NCBI GenBank assembly: GCA_012031195.1
Contig: JAAUUG010000002.1
Span: 1-35,991, forward strand
Direction: 5' to 3'
Length of the DNA stretch: 35,991 bases
Source: Oscillatoriales cyanobacterium SM2_1_8
GTDB lineage: Bacteria; Cyanobacteriota; Cyanobacteriia; Pseudanabaenales; Pseudanabaenaceae
Below the pieces are notes generated by a model. That model saw only the letters and a program-made list of their open reading frames with translations. It was not told the origin of the DNA and searched no databases. Positions within the stretch are counted from its first letter, which is position 1. Every line of letters starts with the position of its first letter. This document shows, piece after piece, positions 23,665 through 34,476 of this stretch. Made by a program: the position numbers and the translations under genes.

Positions 23665-24822
23665 ATGAATTGGCGCAGGGGATTGGGGATACTGGGATGG
23701 TTGGTGGTAGCGCCGGCGGGGGCGCAACCCATGTCGTTGGCGTTGGCACCGGCTAGCGAAGGGGTCGCCCCCCCCCATATTGATGTTGCCTCGGAGTTGT
23801 CGGCCCCCAGCGACCGCAGCCTTCCCCCCCATCATTGATGTTGCTTCGGAGCCACCGGCCCCCAATAGTGAGACTCCCCCAAAACTCTCGAAACCGTTGG
23901 AGAGCTGCGGGCCCAGAGTGCAACATCCTCTCCTGCCGTCGGTCGTCTCGAAAGCTGGCAATTGGATAGCAGCTACCTGTCGGACAATTTTAATTTGGTC
24001 ATCACCAGCTTGGAGCCAAGTTTTACCTGGCAGGTGGCCGATCGCCAGAAATTGAGCCTCAAAACCGGATTCACCACCCTTTCGGGGCAGTCCTTTTTTC
24101 AGCCCGTTACCCTCTACCCGCTCCGGTTGGGCTGGGAAGGCGTCGTCGGCCCAGCCACCGTCCAAGCCGGCATTACCGGCTACACCTACGATCGCCTGCG
24201 CCCGGATGTGGGAGCCGATGCGCGCATAACCCTGCCTTTGGCACCGGGATTGGTGGTGGGAGGCAGCATCGAGCGCACCCCCATGAAATATGCGCCCTCG
24301 ACCTTGGAAACCCCTCACCTCACCAACTACACCGTTTTTGGCCCCAGTCTTTTCTGGCAGGTGACCCCCACCACCCGCCTCACTTCCTTTCTATCGTTTT
24401 TGAACGTCAACGATGGGAACGCTGGCAGCATTTCCTTCAGCAAGGTTTTGCAACAACTGGGACAATTTTCCCTGGGGGCGACCTTGGTCACCACTTCCTA
24501 TGCCCGCGATTCGGCCCCCAACTACTTCACACCCCAAGACTTTCTGATTTATACCGGTGAATTGGGTTGGCAAGGAGATGTGGCCCCAGGCTGGAACCTG
24601 CGGCTGCAATTCAACCTGGGGGAGCAACGGATTCGTGGCGAGTGGAGCAACGCCTACTATTACGAAGCCCAGATTACGGCCCAATTGGCGAAAAATATCC
24701 GAGCTTTTGTCAATTATTCCTTTGGGGAATTTCAGCAGGTCACCTATTTTCGGCAACTGACCGGCACCAACCAACTCTATGGCCGGAGCCAGGTGCTGGC
24801 CCAGGTGCAATTTACCTATTAG
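23665..24822 (+). CDS. Predicted secreted/outer-membrane beta-barrel protein, at least 2 frameshifts
   Basis: Signal peptide MNWRRGLGILGWLVVAPAGAQP; barrel-like alternating strands from SSYLSDNFNLVITSLEPSFTWQVADRQK to ...QVLAQVQFTY* (C-terminal aromatic). Frames 23281-23838, 23780-24055 and 23962-24822 join at C runs. Confidence 0.65.
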
Positions 24823-24861
24823 AAGATTTGGCGGCAAGGGTTGCCCCGTCAAGATTTCTTA

Positions 24862-24988
24862 TATAGTCATTTCAAATGTGTTTACGACAATCTCGCCCTC
24901 ACCCCCAACCCCTCTCCCAGGGAGAGAGAGGGGGATAAAGACAATCAAAACAATCGTAGTCGCGCCATTTTTAATTAAATTGACTATA
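24862..24988 (+). mobile_element. MITE-like element, family A (copy 1, ~127 bp)
   Basis: TATAGTCATTTCAAATGTGTTTACGACAATC...CCCCTCTCCCAGGGAGAGAGAGGGG...ATTTTTAATTAAATTGACTATA. Imperfect TIR TATAGTCA(A)TTT. Copies at 27502-27627 and 34135-34261. Confidence 0.8.
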
Positions 24989-25010
24989 AACCCTGTCCTC
25001 CGTTGGGGGA

Positions 25011-25136
25011 TATAGCTGTTTTGCATAGCGACGAGACAAAGCAACTCGAGTCGCAGAGGCGAAGCCCCCGTATTGGTTCTATTAGACGTTCGTTGGGCAA
25101 GAAAAAACCGTGTCGGTTTTAATTAAAATGACTATA
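25011..25136 (-). mobile_element. MITE-like element, family B (copy 2, inverted)
   Basis: Reverse complement closely matches 18400-18524, including GGGGGCTTCGCC and GCAAAACAGCTATA. Confidence 0.78.
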
Positions 25137-26204
25137 AATTTTGGAGCAGGGTTTCAACCCATTGCCGGATATCGGTGGGGGCATAGCCTTGCACCAACGC
25201 CGCAATCGCCGCGCCACCGGCGCCAACGCCTTCTTTCACAAAACCCTGTTCGTAGGCCACCAAACCTGGGTAAACCGAATCCCCAAAATCCAGCGGCGCA
25301 AACAAAAGAGGAACCCCCAGCGCCTCCGCCAAGCCGGCCGCATCCGCCGGGCGATCGGCCACAACCCACGGGGTGGTGCCCACCGCTACCCGGTTCGGTT
25401 GCCAGGCCAGGTTAGAGGCTTTCGCCAAGGACTGGGCCAAAGCAAACACCGCCAACATTTGGGTGCCGCCCGCCAGCAATACCGGCCCCCAGCGGCTGGC
25501 CCCAACCGCCATGCCGGCTGCCACCGGTTGCATGGGATCCCCAACGGCCGCCACCAGGGTCAACCCATCGGCGGCAGCGGGCAACGTCGCCAACCCCTGT
25601 TGCACCAGCGCGGTCTTTTGCTCCAGATTGGATTTCACCAAAGAACCGCTCACCCTGGCCGGCCAGCCCAGCGCCGTCAAAATTGCCAGAGCCGTGGTGG
25701 TGCCCCCGACCACACATTCCCCAATCAGCAACCAGGGATGGTTTTGCCCCAGGGCTTCTCCCCACACCAAACCAGCCTGCCACAACCGTTGGGCGATCGC
25801 CCGGGGGAGGGCCTGCCCCGTCGAAAGGCAGCGGGCCGGTTGCCCCCCCAAATCAATGTGGGGCACGGTCGGTACTTGGGGCAAGCCGCTGTTGCACACA
25901 TAGAGGGGCCAGCCCAACCGTTCCCCCACGCCCGGGCGATCCAGACCGGAGACACGCCGGCCACCAGGGCGGCAACGGAAAATGTTGAGAGCTCCCCACA
26001 CCAAAACCTCCGCATCGGCGATCGCGTCGTCCGCCGGGATTCGGGGGTAGCTCCCGCCGCCGAAATTCCCGGCCACAACCCGGTTTCCGTGAACCCCAAA
26101 ATGCTGACAAATGCCGGCAGACCTTCGCCCAACATCCTCAACCATTGCTGTCCTTGGTCGGGACAAGCCGCCAATTCGACCGCATGGGCTACCGCTTTCC
26201 CCAT
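25132..26204 (-). CDS. CobT-like nicotinate-nucleotide-dimethylbenzimidazole phosphoribosyltransferase family protein, at least 3 frameshifts
   Basis: FTETGLWPGISAAGATPE|DDAIADAEVLVWGA|PLPPLVAGVSPVWIARA|GWPLYVCNSGLPQVPTVPHIDLGG...GECVVGGTTTALAILTALG...GGTQMLAVFALA. Confidence 0.82.
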
Positions 26205-26428
26205 TGGTCTTCCTTAACTCCCGTTTTACGATGGTTCACTACAGGTCGGCGATCGCGATCGTCGATTCTTCAGAAGTCATTGCCTACAATGTCTTTGGGT
26301 CAGGTTCCCCCAGGTGGGTGAGCGTTCCGGTGGAAGGCCCCTCGCCCACGGGAATGTATCTTGAACCAAGTGAACCCACATCAACCGAACGTTTCACCTC
26401 AATTCCAAAAGATTGCAAGGAGGTCGCC

Positions 26429-26761
26429 ATGGGCGCCATCGGGATCAAACTAAGCACGACTGCAATTGTTTTGGGCGTACTGTGGCTGGCCCAGTCGCCG
26501 GCGGGTACCACCAAACCAGCCGATGCTCCCTCCTTGAGCCATGCCCTCCAAGCCATGGTGGGGCTCACCACCCACACCGTTCCAGCTCCAGACACCCCGC
26601 CGGCCAATTGGCAGCCGGTCGCCGATCGCGGCTTGGCCAAGGATTGTTTGCAAAATCTGGATTCGGGAGCGGTGCTGTGCGCCACCAACCCTGGTTTGCC
26701 CCAGCCCTGGTTGGCCCAACCCGCGGCCATCCCCCCCGCAGCGACCGCCAAGGAGCTGTAA
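26429..26761 (+). CDS. Small secreted hypothetical protein
   Basis: AAGGAGGTCGCC before ATG; MGAIGIKLSTTAIVLGVLWLAQSPAG signal-like N-terminus; 110 aa, Pro/Ala-rich. Confidence 0.5.
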   Translation: MGAIGIKLSTTAIVLGVLWLAQSPAGTTKPADAPSLSHALQAMVGLTTHTVPAPDTPPANWQPVADRGLAKDCLQNLDSGAVLCATNPGLPQPWLAQPAAIPPAATAKEL

Positions 26762-26775
26762 ACACCGCGGGGACT

Positions 26776-27429
26776 TCAGGGCAACAACTCCGCAAACGGC
26801 AGGTCGTCCGGCAAATTGGGATCGGCGATCGCCTCCAGGATGCGGTTGTGGGCGCGGGGTTCCAAGATGGCATCGACACAGAGCCGGGCCACCAACGTCC
26901 GCGGAATCGAGCCCTCAAACAAAGTGTCGGCGTTTTGCAAAATGGGACGACCGCCGCCTTCTTCCTTGAGCCCCCCCGGTCGCACAATTGTGTAAGGAAT
27001 GCCGCTGGCTTCGAGCAGGCGTTCGCCCCGTCGCTTCCAATACAACACCAACCCAAACAAGTTGAGGGGGTGCAACAACCGCGAAACGCATAGCGACGAC
27101 ACCAACACCATGTGCTGAATGCGGGCGGTTTGCGCCGCCGCCAACAAATTGCGGGTGCCCTCAAAATCAATCCGCAACGGCCCAAACAGACCGTCCTTCG
27201 CCGGGTTGGCCCCCGTCGCCACCACCAGGCGATCGCCTTCCGCCAAAGCCGGTGCCAACGTTTCCGGCCGGGTCACGTCCGCGACCTGCACCGCCACCCC
27301 CGGCGGCAACACCTGATGGGCCAGAGCCTCATCCCGCACCAAAACCCGCACCGGCATTTCCCGCCGCTGCAACTCCGCCACAATCCGTCGGCCCGTGCGG
27401 CCCGTGCCCCCTACTACCAATATGGTCAT
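26776..27429 (-). CDS. NAD(P)-binding atypical SDR / NmrA-like protein
   Basis: MTILVVGGTGRTGRRIVAELQRREMPVRVLVRD; DFEGTRNLLAAAQTARIQHMVLVSS; YTIVRPGGL. Confidence 0.88.
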   Translation of the reverse strand: MTILVVGGTGRTGRRIVAELQRREMPVRVLVRDEALAHQVLPPGVAVQVADVTRPETLAPALAEGDRLVVATGANPAKDGLFGPLRIDFEGTRNLLAAAQTARIQHMVLVSSLCVSRLLHPLNLFGLVLYWKRRGERLLEASGIPYTIVRPGGLKEEGGGRPILQNADTLFEGSIPRTLVARLCVDAILEPRAHNRILEAIADPNLPDDLPFAELLP

Positions 27430-27501
27430 GGTTTTCTCCTGCGTGCCAGGTCAACATTGTCTTGGACTCCCCAGCCGGGGGCAGCCCCCAGCCTATATAG
27501 C

Positions 27502-27627
27502 TATAGTCATTTCAAATATGTTTGCGACAATCTTGCCCTCACCCCCAGCCCCTCTCCCAGGGAGGGAGAGGGGAGTAAAGGCAATCAAAACAACCGTAGT
27601 CGCGCCATTTTTAATTAAATGACTATA
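27502..27627 (+). mobile_element. MITE-like element, family A (copy 2)
   Basis: TATAGTCATTTCAAATATGTTTGCGACAATCTTGCCCTCACCCCCAGCCCCTCTCCC...TTTTTAATTAAATGACTATA. Confidence 0.8.
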
Positions 27628-27729
27628 TATTCTAGTAGGTTCGGACACCGAAAGAAAAGGTGGTTTGGGGGCTGCGCCCCCAGTCAGGGGTTTCACCCTT
27701 GCACCCCGTCCTAACCAAGTTATCTACAG

Positions 27730-28587
27730 CTATACTTTGCTGCGATCGGTAAAAATCTCGTAACCGTCTTCGGTCACCAGCACCGTGTGTTCAAACTGGG
27801 CCGAAAGTTTGCGATCGACCGTCACCGCCGTCCACTTGTCCGCCAAAATCTGCACCGCCTTGCGCCCTTCGTTCACAATCGGTTCGATCGCCAGGGTCAT
27901 GCCCGCCCGCAACCGCACGTTGGGCATCTGCCGCGTCCGGAAATTGAACACCGACGGCTCTTCGTGGAGGTTGCGACCCACGCCGTGGCCGGTAAAATCT
28001 TCCACCACGCTGTAACCCGCCGCCTTCACGCAATCCTCGATCGCCCCGGCCAAATCCAGCAAACAGTTGCCCGCCTTCACCTTGGCAATGCCGGCATAGA
28101 GGGCTTGCTCCGCCACCTGCATCAACCGGGCCGCGCGATCGCTCACGGGGGGCACCGCCACCGTAATGCAGGAATCCCCATGAAACCCGTTTTGGAAGGC
28201 GCCGGTATCGATTTTCACCAGATCCCCCGGCCGAATCACCCGCTTGGCGCTGGGGATGCCGTGCACCACCTCATCGTTGATGCTGATGCAAATGCTGGCT
28301 GGATAATCGCAATATCCCTTAAAACTGGGGACGGCCCCCATTTCCCGAATCCGCTTTTCGGCCAGGGCATCCAAATCCATGGTCGTCATCCCCGGCTGAA
28401 TCGTGGCGGCCAATTCCTTCAACACCGTCGCCACAATGCGGCTGGATTCCCGCATGATCGCCAATTCGCGCTGGGATTTGATTTCAATCCCTTTGGTGGG
28501 GCGGGGGCCCTCTTTTTTGGTCGGAGCGGGCTTGGTCGCTGCTTCACGCAGGGGCGACGCAGGGCGCAGGGCACCAAGAATGTTCAT
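27730..28587 (-). CDS. map: Methionine aminopeptidase
   Basis: [81 protein letters not shown]. Confidence 0.95.
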   Translation of the reverse strand: MNILGALRPASPLREAATKPAPTKKEGPRPTKGIEIKSQRELAIMRESSRIVATVLKELAATIQPGMTTMDLDALAEKRIREMGAVPSFKGYCDYPASICISINDEVVHGIPSAKRVIRPGDLVKIDTGAFQNGFHGDSCITVAVPPVSDRAARLMQVAEQALYAGIAKVKAGNCLLDLAGAIEDCVKAAGYSVVEDFTGHGVGRNLHEEPSVFNFRTRQMPNVRLRAGMTLAIEPIVNEGRKAVQILADKWTAVTVDRKLSAQFEHTVLVTEDGYEIFTDRSKV

Positions 28588-28694
28588 GCCGTTCTTCAAA
28601 TAGTTTGGGGTGAGCAGGGGGCTGGACGTTGCTTTTTGGCTAGAAAACGCAACGTTTGTTTGCCAACGCCCCCCATTATAGCCTCTGGCTTGGG

Positions 28695-29798
<1,104 letters not shown>

Positions 29799-29852
29799 TT
29801 ACAGTTCTCCAGTTTCGTACGTTACCATAGAAAGATTCTCTCCAAGTTTGTT

Positions 29853-31213
29853 ATGTCCCGTCCCATTGTGGCGGTGGTGGGCCGACCCAACGTTGGCAAA
29901 TCCACCCTGGTCAACCGGCTTTCCGGCGAAGCGTTCTCGATTGTGCACGATTTGCCCGGACTCACCCGCGATCGCGTGTACCGCCCGGCATTTTGGCGCG
30001 ATCGCGAATTTACGGTGGTGGATACCGGCGGTTTGGTGTTCGATGACGATACGGAATTTTTGCCCCTGATTCGCAAACAAGCGTTGACGGCAGCCGAAGA
30101 GGCCTGTGCCTTGATTTTTGTGGTGGACGGCCGGGAAGGGCTGGTGGGGGCCGATTGGGAAATTGCCGAATGGTTGCGGGTGCAACCCAAGCCGGTGCTG
30201 TTGGCGGTGAACAAGTGCGAATCCCTCAAGGACGGTCTGGCCCAGGCGGCGGAGTTTTGGGAGTTGGGATTGGGCGAACCCTTTGCAATTTCGGGGATTC
30301 ACGGCAACGGCACCGGGGAGCTTTTGGACAAGCTGCTGACCTGTTTTCCGCCGGCCGATGCCCTGATGGCCGAACCGGAAACCCTGAACGTGGCGATCGT
30401 GGGCCGTCCGAATGTCGGCAAATCGAGTTTGCTCAATGCTTTTTGGGGGAAGAACGGGCGATTGTGAGCCCGATTTCGGGCACCACCCGGGATGCGATTG
30501 ATACGTTGGTCACCCGGGGCGATCGCACCTATCGTTTGATTGATACCGCCGGCATTCGCCGCAAGAAGAGCGTGCACTACGGCCCCGAATTTTTCGGCAT
30601 CAACCGGGCATTCAAGGCGATCGCCCGTTGCGACGTGGCGCTGTTGGTGATCGATACCGTGGACGGGGCCACCGACCAAGACGGCAAATTGGCGGAACGC
30701 ATCATCGAAGAAGGCAAGGCCTGTGTGGTGGTGGCCAACAAGTGGGACGCGATCGAGAAGGATTCCCACACCATTTATGAATACACCGACAAATTGCGGG
30801 CAAAATTGGATTACCTGAGCTACGCACCGCTGATTTTTGTGAGCGCCATGACCGGCAAGCGGGTTCCGGAAATTTTGGACTGTGTGGATCGCGCGGCCGA
30901 GCAGCATCGGCGACGGGTGTCCACCGGCATCCTCAACGAAGCCCTCGAAGAAGCCCTCACTTGGTATACCCCCCCCGTTTCCCGGGGTGGCCGCCAAGGC
31001 AAAATCTATTACTGCACCCAGGTGGCGGCGGCTCCCCCCACCATTGTAATGTTTGTCAACGATCCGGCGCGGTTTGGCGACAATTACCGCCGTTACATCG
31101 AAAAGCAGTTTCGCAAATCCTTGGGGTTTGAAGGCACGCCCCTGCGCTTCCTCTGGCGGGGCAAAAAGGAGCGAGAAGTGGATCGCACCCTCAACCGCGC
31201 CGTCAAAGTGTAA
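29853..31213 (+). CDS. der: GTPase Der (EngA), one frameshift
   Basis: Two tandem G domains: [21 protein letters not shown]...VDTGG and [39 protein letters not shown]...; KH-like C-terminus. Break at the T5 run 30440-30444. Confidence 0.96.
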
Positions 31214-31397
31214 TCGAATTTGGATGACAGGCTCAATCTCACAAACTTCCGCGCCTCCGCTGGGGTGGATTTGGTGGTGAGGTTCGACGAAAAGCGCCTC
31301 CGAGTCGGGTTTCCCCAGCCTTTTCCATCCCCTCACCCCTGCTCGGCGAAGAGAAACCGGAGGGGATTGGGGCCCCGTTTGCGGCGGCTTGGGATGG

Positions 31398-31652
31398 CTA
31401 GACATGTTTGCCGTCATGATTTTGCCCAGGGGATTTACGTCCCTCAAATTTTGGTGCAGAATTGTCCAGGAGGGCGGATAAGTTCTTGAGCCAAGGCTCG
31501 GAGGGGTTCCACCCCCGATGTTGCAGCGCTTCCCGCAACAAAATGGCGGTCATTTGCGAGATGGAGCGCTCTTCCTGTTGGGCTAAGTCGACGATCGCCG
31601 CAAAAATTTCGGGAGCAAGGGCGGTGGTCACTCTGGGCTTGTTGGTTCGCAT
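31398..31652 (-). CDS. Ribbon-helix-helix (CopG/ParD-like) protein
   Basis: MRTNKPRVTTALAPEIFAAIVDLAQQEERSISQMTAILLREALQHRG. No partner toxin seen adjacent. Confidence 0.65.
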   Translation of the reverse strand: MRTNKPRVTTALAPEIFAAIVDLAQQEERSISQMTAILLREALQHRGWNPSEPWLKNLSALLDNSAPKFEGRKSPGQNHDGKHV

Positions 31653-32088
31653 AGAAGATTTTGGGAACTTGCCTCCATTGCACCCCAAAAACATCCGAAA
31701 TGCGCAAAATGTGCACTTTTCACAGGATGCGGCCTTTTGTCTCAACGTGTTGCATCCGTAGGCAGGGCGATCGCCGCAAGGCAGCGGTTTTGAAGCACAA
31801 CGTTGGGTTGCCTTTACAGTTCAAGAACTTTTCCCTTAAACTTCATAGGGGGAAAATCCATGAAATCCTTGGCTTGAGTACCGTGCCCGCGTGGGGTTAA
31901 ACCTTGGTCAACTTAAAGACAAAAGTTCAGGGGCAAAGGGTCAAAGGCAAGAATTTCAAAGGCAACAAACCTTTGGGTCGAAGTCTGTTCCAGGGGAACT
32001 TTGCGGGGGGTTAAATTCCGTTAAGTTCCATGACGGGGATTTCCATTAAATCCTTGATTTAGGCAACTTGGTGACATGAGGTGAAAGC

Positions 32089-33185
32089 GTGAACCACTCG
32101 GAGGCAAAATCGGAGGTGAAAATCCTTTGGGTCGGGGTTTCCGCCCGGCCAACTTTGCGGCAGGGGCTTCCACCCAGCACGATCGAATTGGCGACAGGGG
32201 GAGAAGCTTTGGCGTTGGCGGAACGCACGGCGATCGCCTTGGTGTGTTGCCGTGAGGTTTTGCCGGACATGACCGGTTTGCAATTGTTGCGGCGGTGGCG
32301 GCAACAGGAGAAAGTGGCGTTGAACCCGTTTGTGCTGATCCTCAGGCGGTGGCGGGCCAAGCGGTGGCGGCAGGCGATGGTGGCCGGGGCCGACGATGTG
32401 TTGGCCGAGCCTCTGGGGGTCAGGACGTTCACTTCGGCACTTCAGTCCCAATTGCAGAAGCAACAGCAGCGGTTGGCGCAACAGGAGGACAGCCACCTCA
32501 AGTCTTTGCCGGCGCGGCTGCTGGGCCCGTCGATCGAGTTGCTGGGGACGTGCCAAGACTTGCAACGCCACGCGGTGGCGGGCCCCTCCACGATGCGGCC
32601 CTGTATGCGTTCCACATGGCCCGGTTGCAGCACGAAACCCTGCGCCGGTATTTGCGGTACCAAGAATTGGCAGAGCCGGCGACGGCGATTCCCTCCGGTT
32701 CGGCCACGATGGGCTCCCCGCAAACCTTGCTGGCGGTGGCCTGCACCACGATCGCCGCCCGCCACGGCCGCATTTTCGATTTGACCTACCGATTTGAACC
32801 GGCGGTGTTGGCCATCGGTACCGCCCATTTGGAGTTGTTGGCCACGGAATTGATTGACAATGCCTTTCGGCACACCCGCTTTGCCACGCCGGTTACCGTC
32901 ACCGGGCAAAAGATGGACGATCGCTACCGGCTGGAGGTGCGCGATCGAGGGGTGGGGATCTTGCGTCGGGTTGCCGAAGGCACCGATGGGGGCTTGGCCC
33001 ATGGGTTTCATGTGGGGTTGGCGTTGGTGCGGCGGTTGTGCGCGTTGTATGGGGCAAACTTCACCTTTCAAGTGAAAGATGGAACCCAAGTGCAAGTGGA
33101 TTTGCCCTTGGCGACCGCCGCTTTGGCATTGACTTTGCAGGAGCCCACCACCTACACGGGGAAATTTGCCGAAAATCTTTGCTAA
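32089..33185 (+). CDS. Receiver-like (degenerate) plus HATPase_c signalling protein, one frameshift
   Basis: VKILWVGV...VCCREVLPDMTGLQLLRRWRQQ...GADDVLAEPL (receiver-like, acceptor Asp not evident), then HMARLQHETLRRYLRYQ and ELIDNAFRHTR...VRDRGVGI...GLALVRRLCALYGANFTF. Break at C4 run 32583-32586. Confidence 0.75.
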
Positions 33186-33211
33186 ACTACCGACGGCTTC
33201 CGTAGAAAACC

Positions 33212-34054
33212 ATGCCCTACAGCGCTGAAATCGGCCGTCGTCACCCCAGTTGTTTTGTGTTTTTGGTTGATCGCTCGGCATCGATGGCCGACAGCATTGT
33301 CGATGCGGAGGGTCAAGAAGTGCAAAAGGCGATCGCCGTGGCCGATGCCGTGAACCGCTTGCTGGATTCCTTGGGCCAGCGGTGCGTCAAAGGCAACGAG
33401 ATTTACGACTATTTTGATGTGGGGGCGATCGGCTACAGCAACGAAGCCCTGGTGTTGTTTGAAGGCGTATTGGCTGGGCGGGCGATCGCCGCCATTGGCG
33501 ATGTTTACGAAAACCCGGCCCGTTTGGAGCGGCGGGTGCAACACCTTGCCGACGGGATGGGGGGCACCATCGAAGTGGCCAACGACTTCCCGGTGTGGTT
33601 TGCGCCGGCGGCCGAGGGCGGCACGGCCATGTGCGCCGCTTTGGACTTGGCCGGTCGCTTGTTGACCCAGTGGGTGGCCGAGCATCCCCACAGTTACCCG
33701 CCAACCGTGATCAACATTACCGACGGCGAAGCCACCGACGGCGATCCCACCGATGCGGCAACCTACTTGCGATCGCTGCACACCCTGGATGGGGGCGTTT
33801 TGTTGTACAACGTCCACATTTCCGCCGATTCGCCCCAATCGATCGCCTTTCCCCAGACCCCAGAGGACTTGGACGATCCCTATGCCCGGATCATGTTCGA
33901 GTTGTCCAGTCCCTTGCCGGAACCGGCTCGCTTGGCGGCCGAAAAAGAAGGCTATCGGGTCGGGCCGCAGTCGCGAGCGTTCATGTTCAACGCCGATCCG
34001 GTGAAACTGGTGCAGTTTTTGGACATTGGCACCCGCGCCCACAACCTCCGCTAG
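33212..34054 (+). CDS. von Willebrand factor A (VWA) domain protein
   Basis: CFVFLVDRSASMADSI (DxSxS MIDAS), ...GGTAMCAALDLAGRLL...PTVINITDGEATDGDPTDAA. Confidence 0.9.
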   Translation: MPYSAEIGRRHPSCFVFLVDRSASMADSIVDAEGQEVQKAIAVADAVNRLLDSLGQRCVKGNEIYDYFDVGAIGYSNEALVLFEGVLAGRAIAAIGDVYENPARLERRVQHLADGMGGTIEVANDFPVWFAPAAEGGTAMCAALDLAGRLLTQWVAEHPHSYPPTVINITDGEATDGDPTDAATYLRSLHTLDGGVLLYNVHISADSPQSIAFPQTPEDLDDPYARIMFELSSPLPEPARLAAEKEGYRVGPQSRAFMFNADPVKLVQFLDIGTRAHNLR

Positions 34055-34069
34055 GGTGTTCTGCGCCCA

Positions 34070-34261
34070 GTACGGGGGCTTCGCCTCGACCTATTTTGTC
34101 TCATCATTATGCAAAACAACGATAGGGCTATGGCTATAGTTGTTTCAAATGTGTTTGCGACAATCTTACCCTCACCCCCAGCCCCTCTCCCAGGCAGGGA
34201 GAGGGGAGTAAAGGCAATCAAAACAATCGTAGTCGTTTCATTTTTAATTAAATTGACTACA
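34070..34261 (+). mobile_element. Composite: partial family B (~34070-34115) followed by family A copy 3 (34135-34261)
   Basis: tacgggggcttcgcc...ttttgtctcatcattatgcaaaac (B-like), then TATAGTTGTTTCAAATGTGTTTGCGACAATC...TTTTTAATTAAATTGACTACA. Confidence 0.72.
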
Positions 34262-34305
34262 GCCAAAGCAACTATAAAACCCTGACTCTAGGTGGGGTGT
34301 GGGGC

Positions 34306-34379
34306 GTAGCCCACTTGAGGGCTCTGCCCTCAAACTCCCTGCTCACAGCACTTCCCCAATCAAAATACGTAAGTCCTGC
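34306..34379 (+). repeat. ~75-bp interspersed repeat C, copy 2
   Basis: gtagcccacttgagggctctgccctcaaactccctgctcacagcacttccccaatcaaaatacgtaagtcctg. Most differences from copy 1 are homopolymer-length differences. Confidence 0.8.
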
Positions 34380-34476
34380 ACCTTGTTGAATTCCCGTCCC
34401 CAACCGCGGGGCCCAAAAGAGCGGGCCCGGTGGTGACCAAGCCCGCCGCGATCCCAGTCGCTGCGCTGCCGCAACC

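Noticed and set aside
24862-25136. Autonomous insertion sequence
   Set aside because: Elements of ~125 bp have no transposase ORF; only terminal inverted motifs and hairpins are present.
29853-31213. Programmed frameshift or split Der GTPase
   Set aside because: The break is in a T5/G5 homopolymer and one added T restores [14 protein letters not shown]. Similar breaks across unrelated genes point to sequencing error.
31398-31652. Complete toxin-antitoxin pair
   Set aside because: Only the RHH (antitoxin-like) gene is visible. No adjacent PIN, RelE or MazF-like ORF was found.
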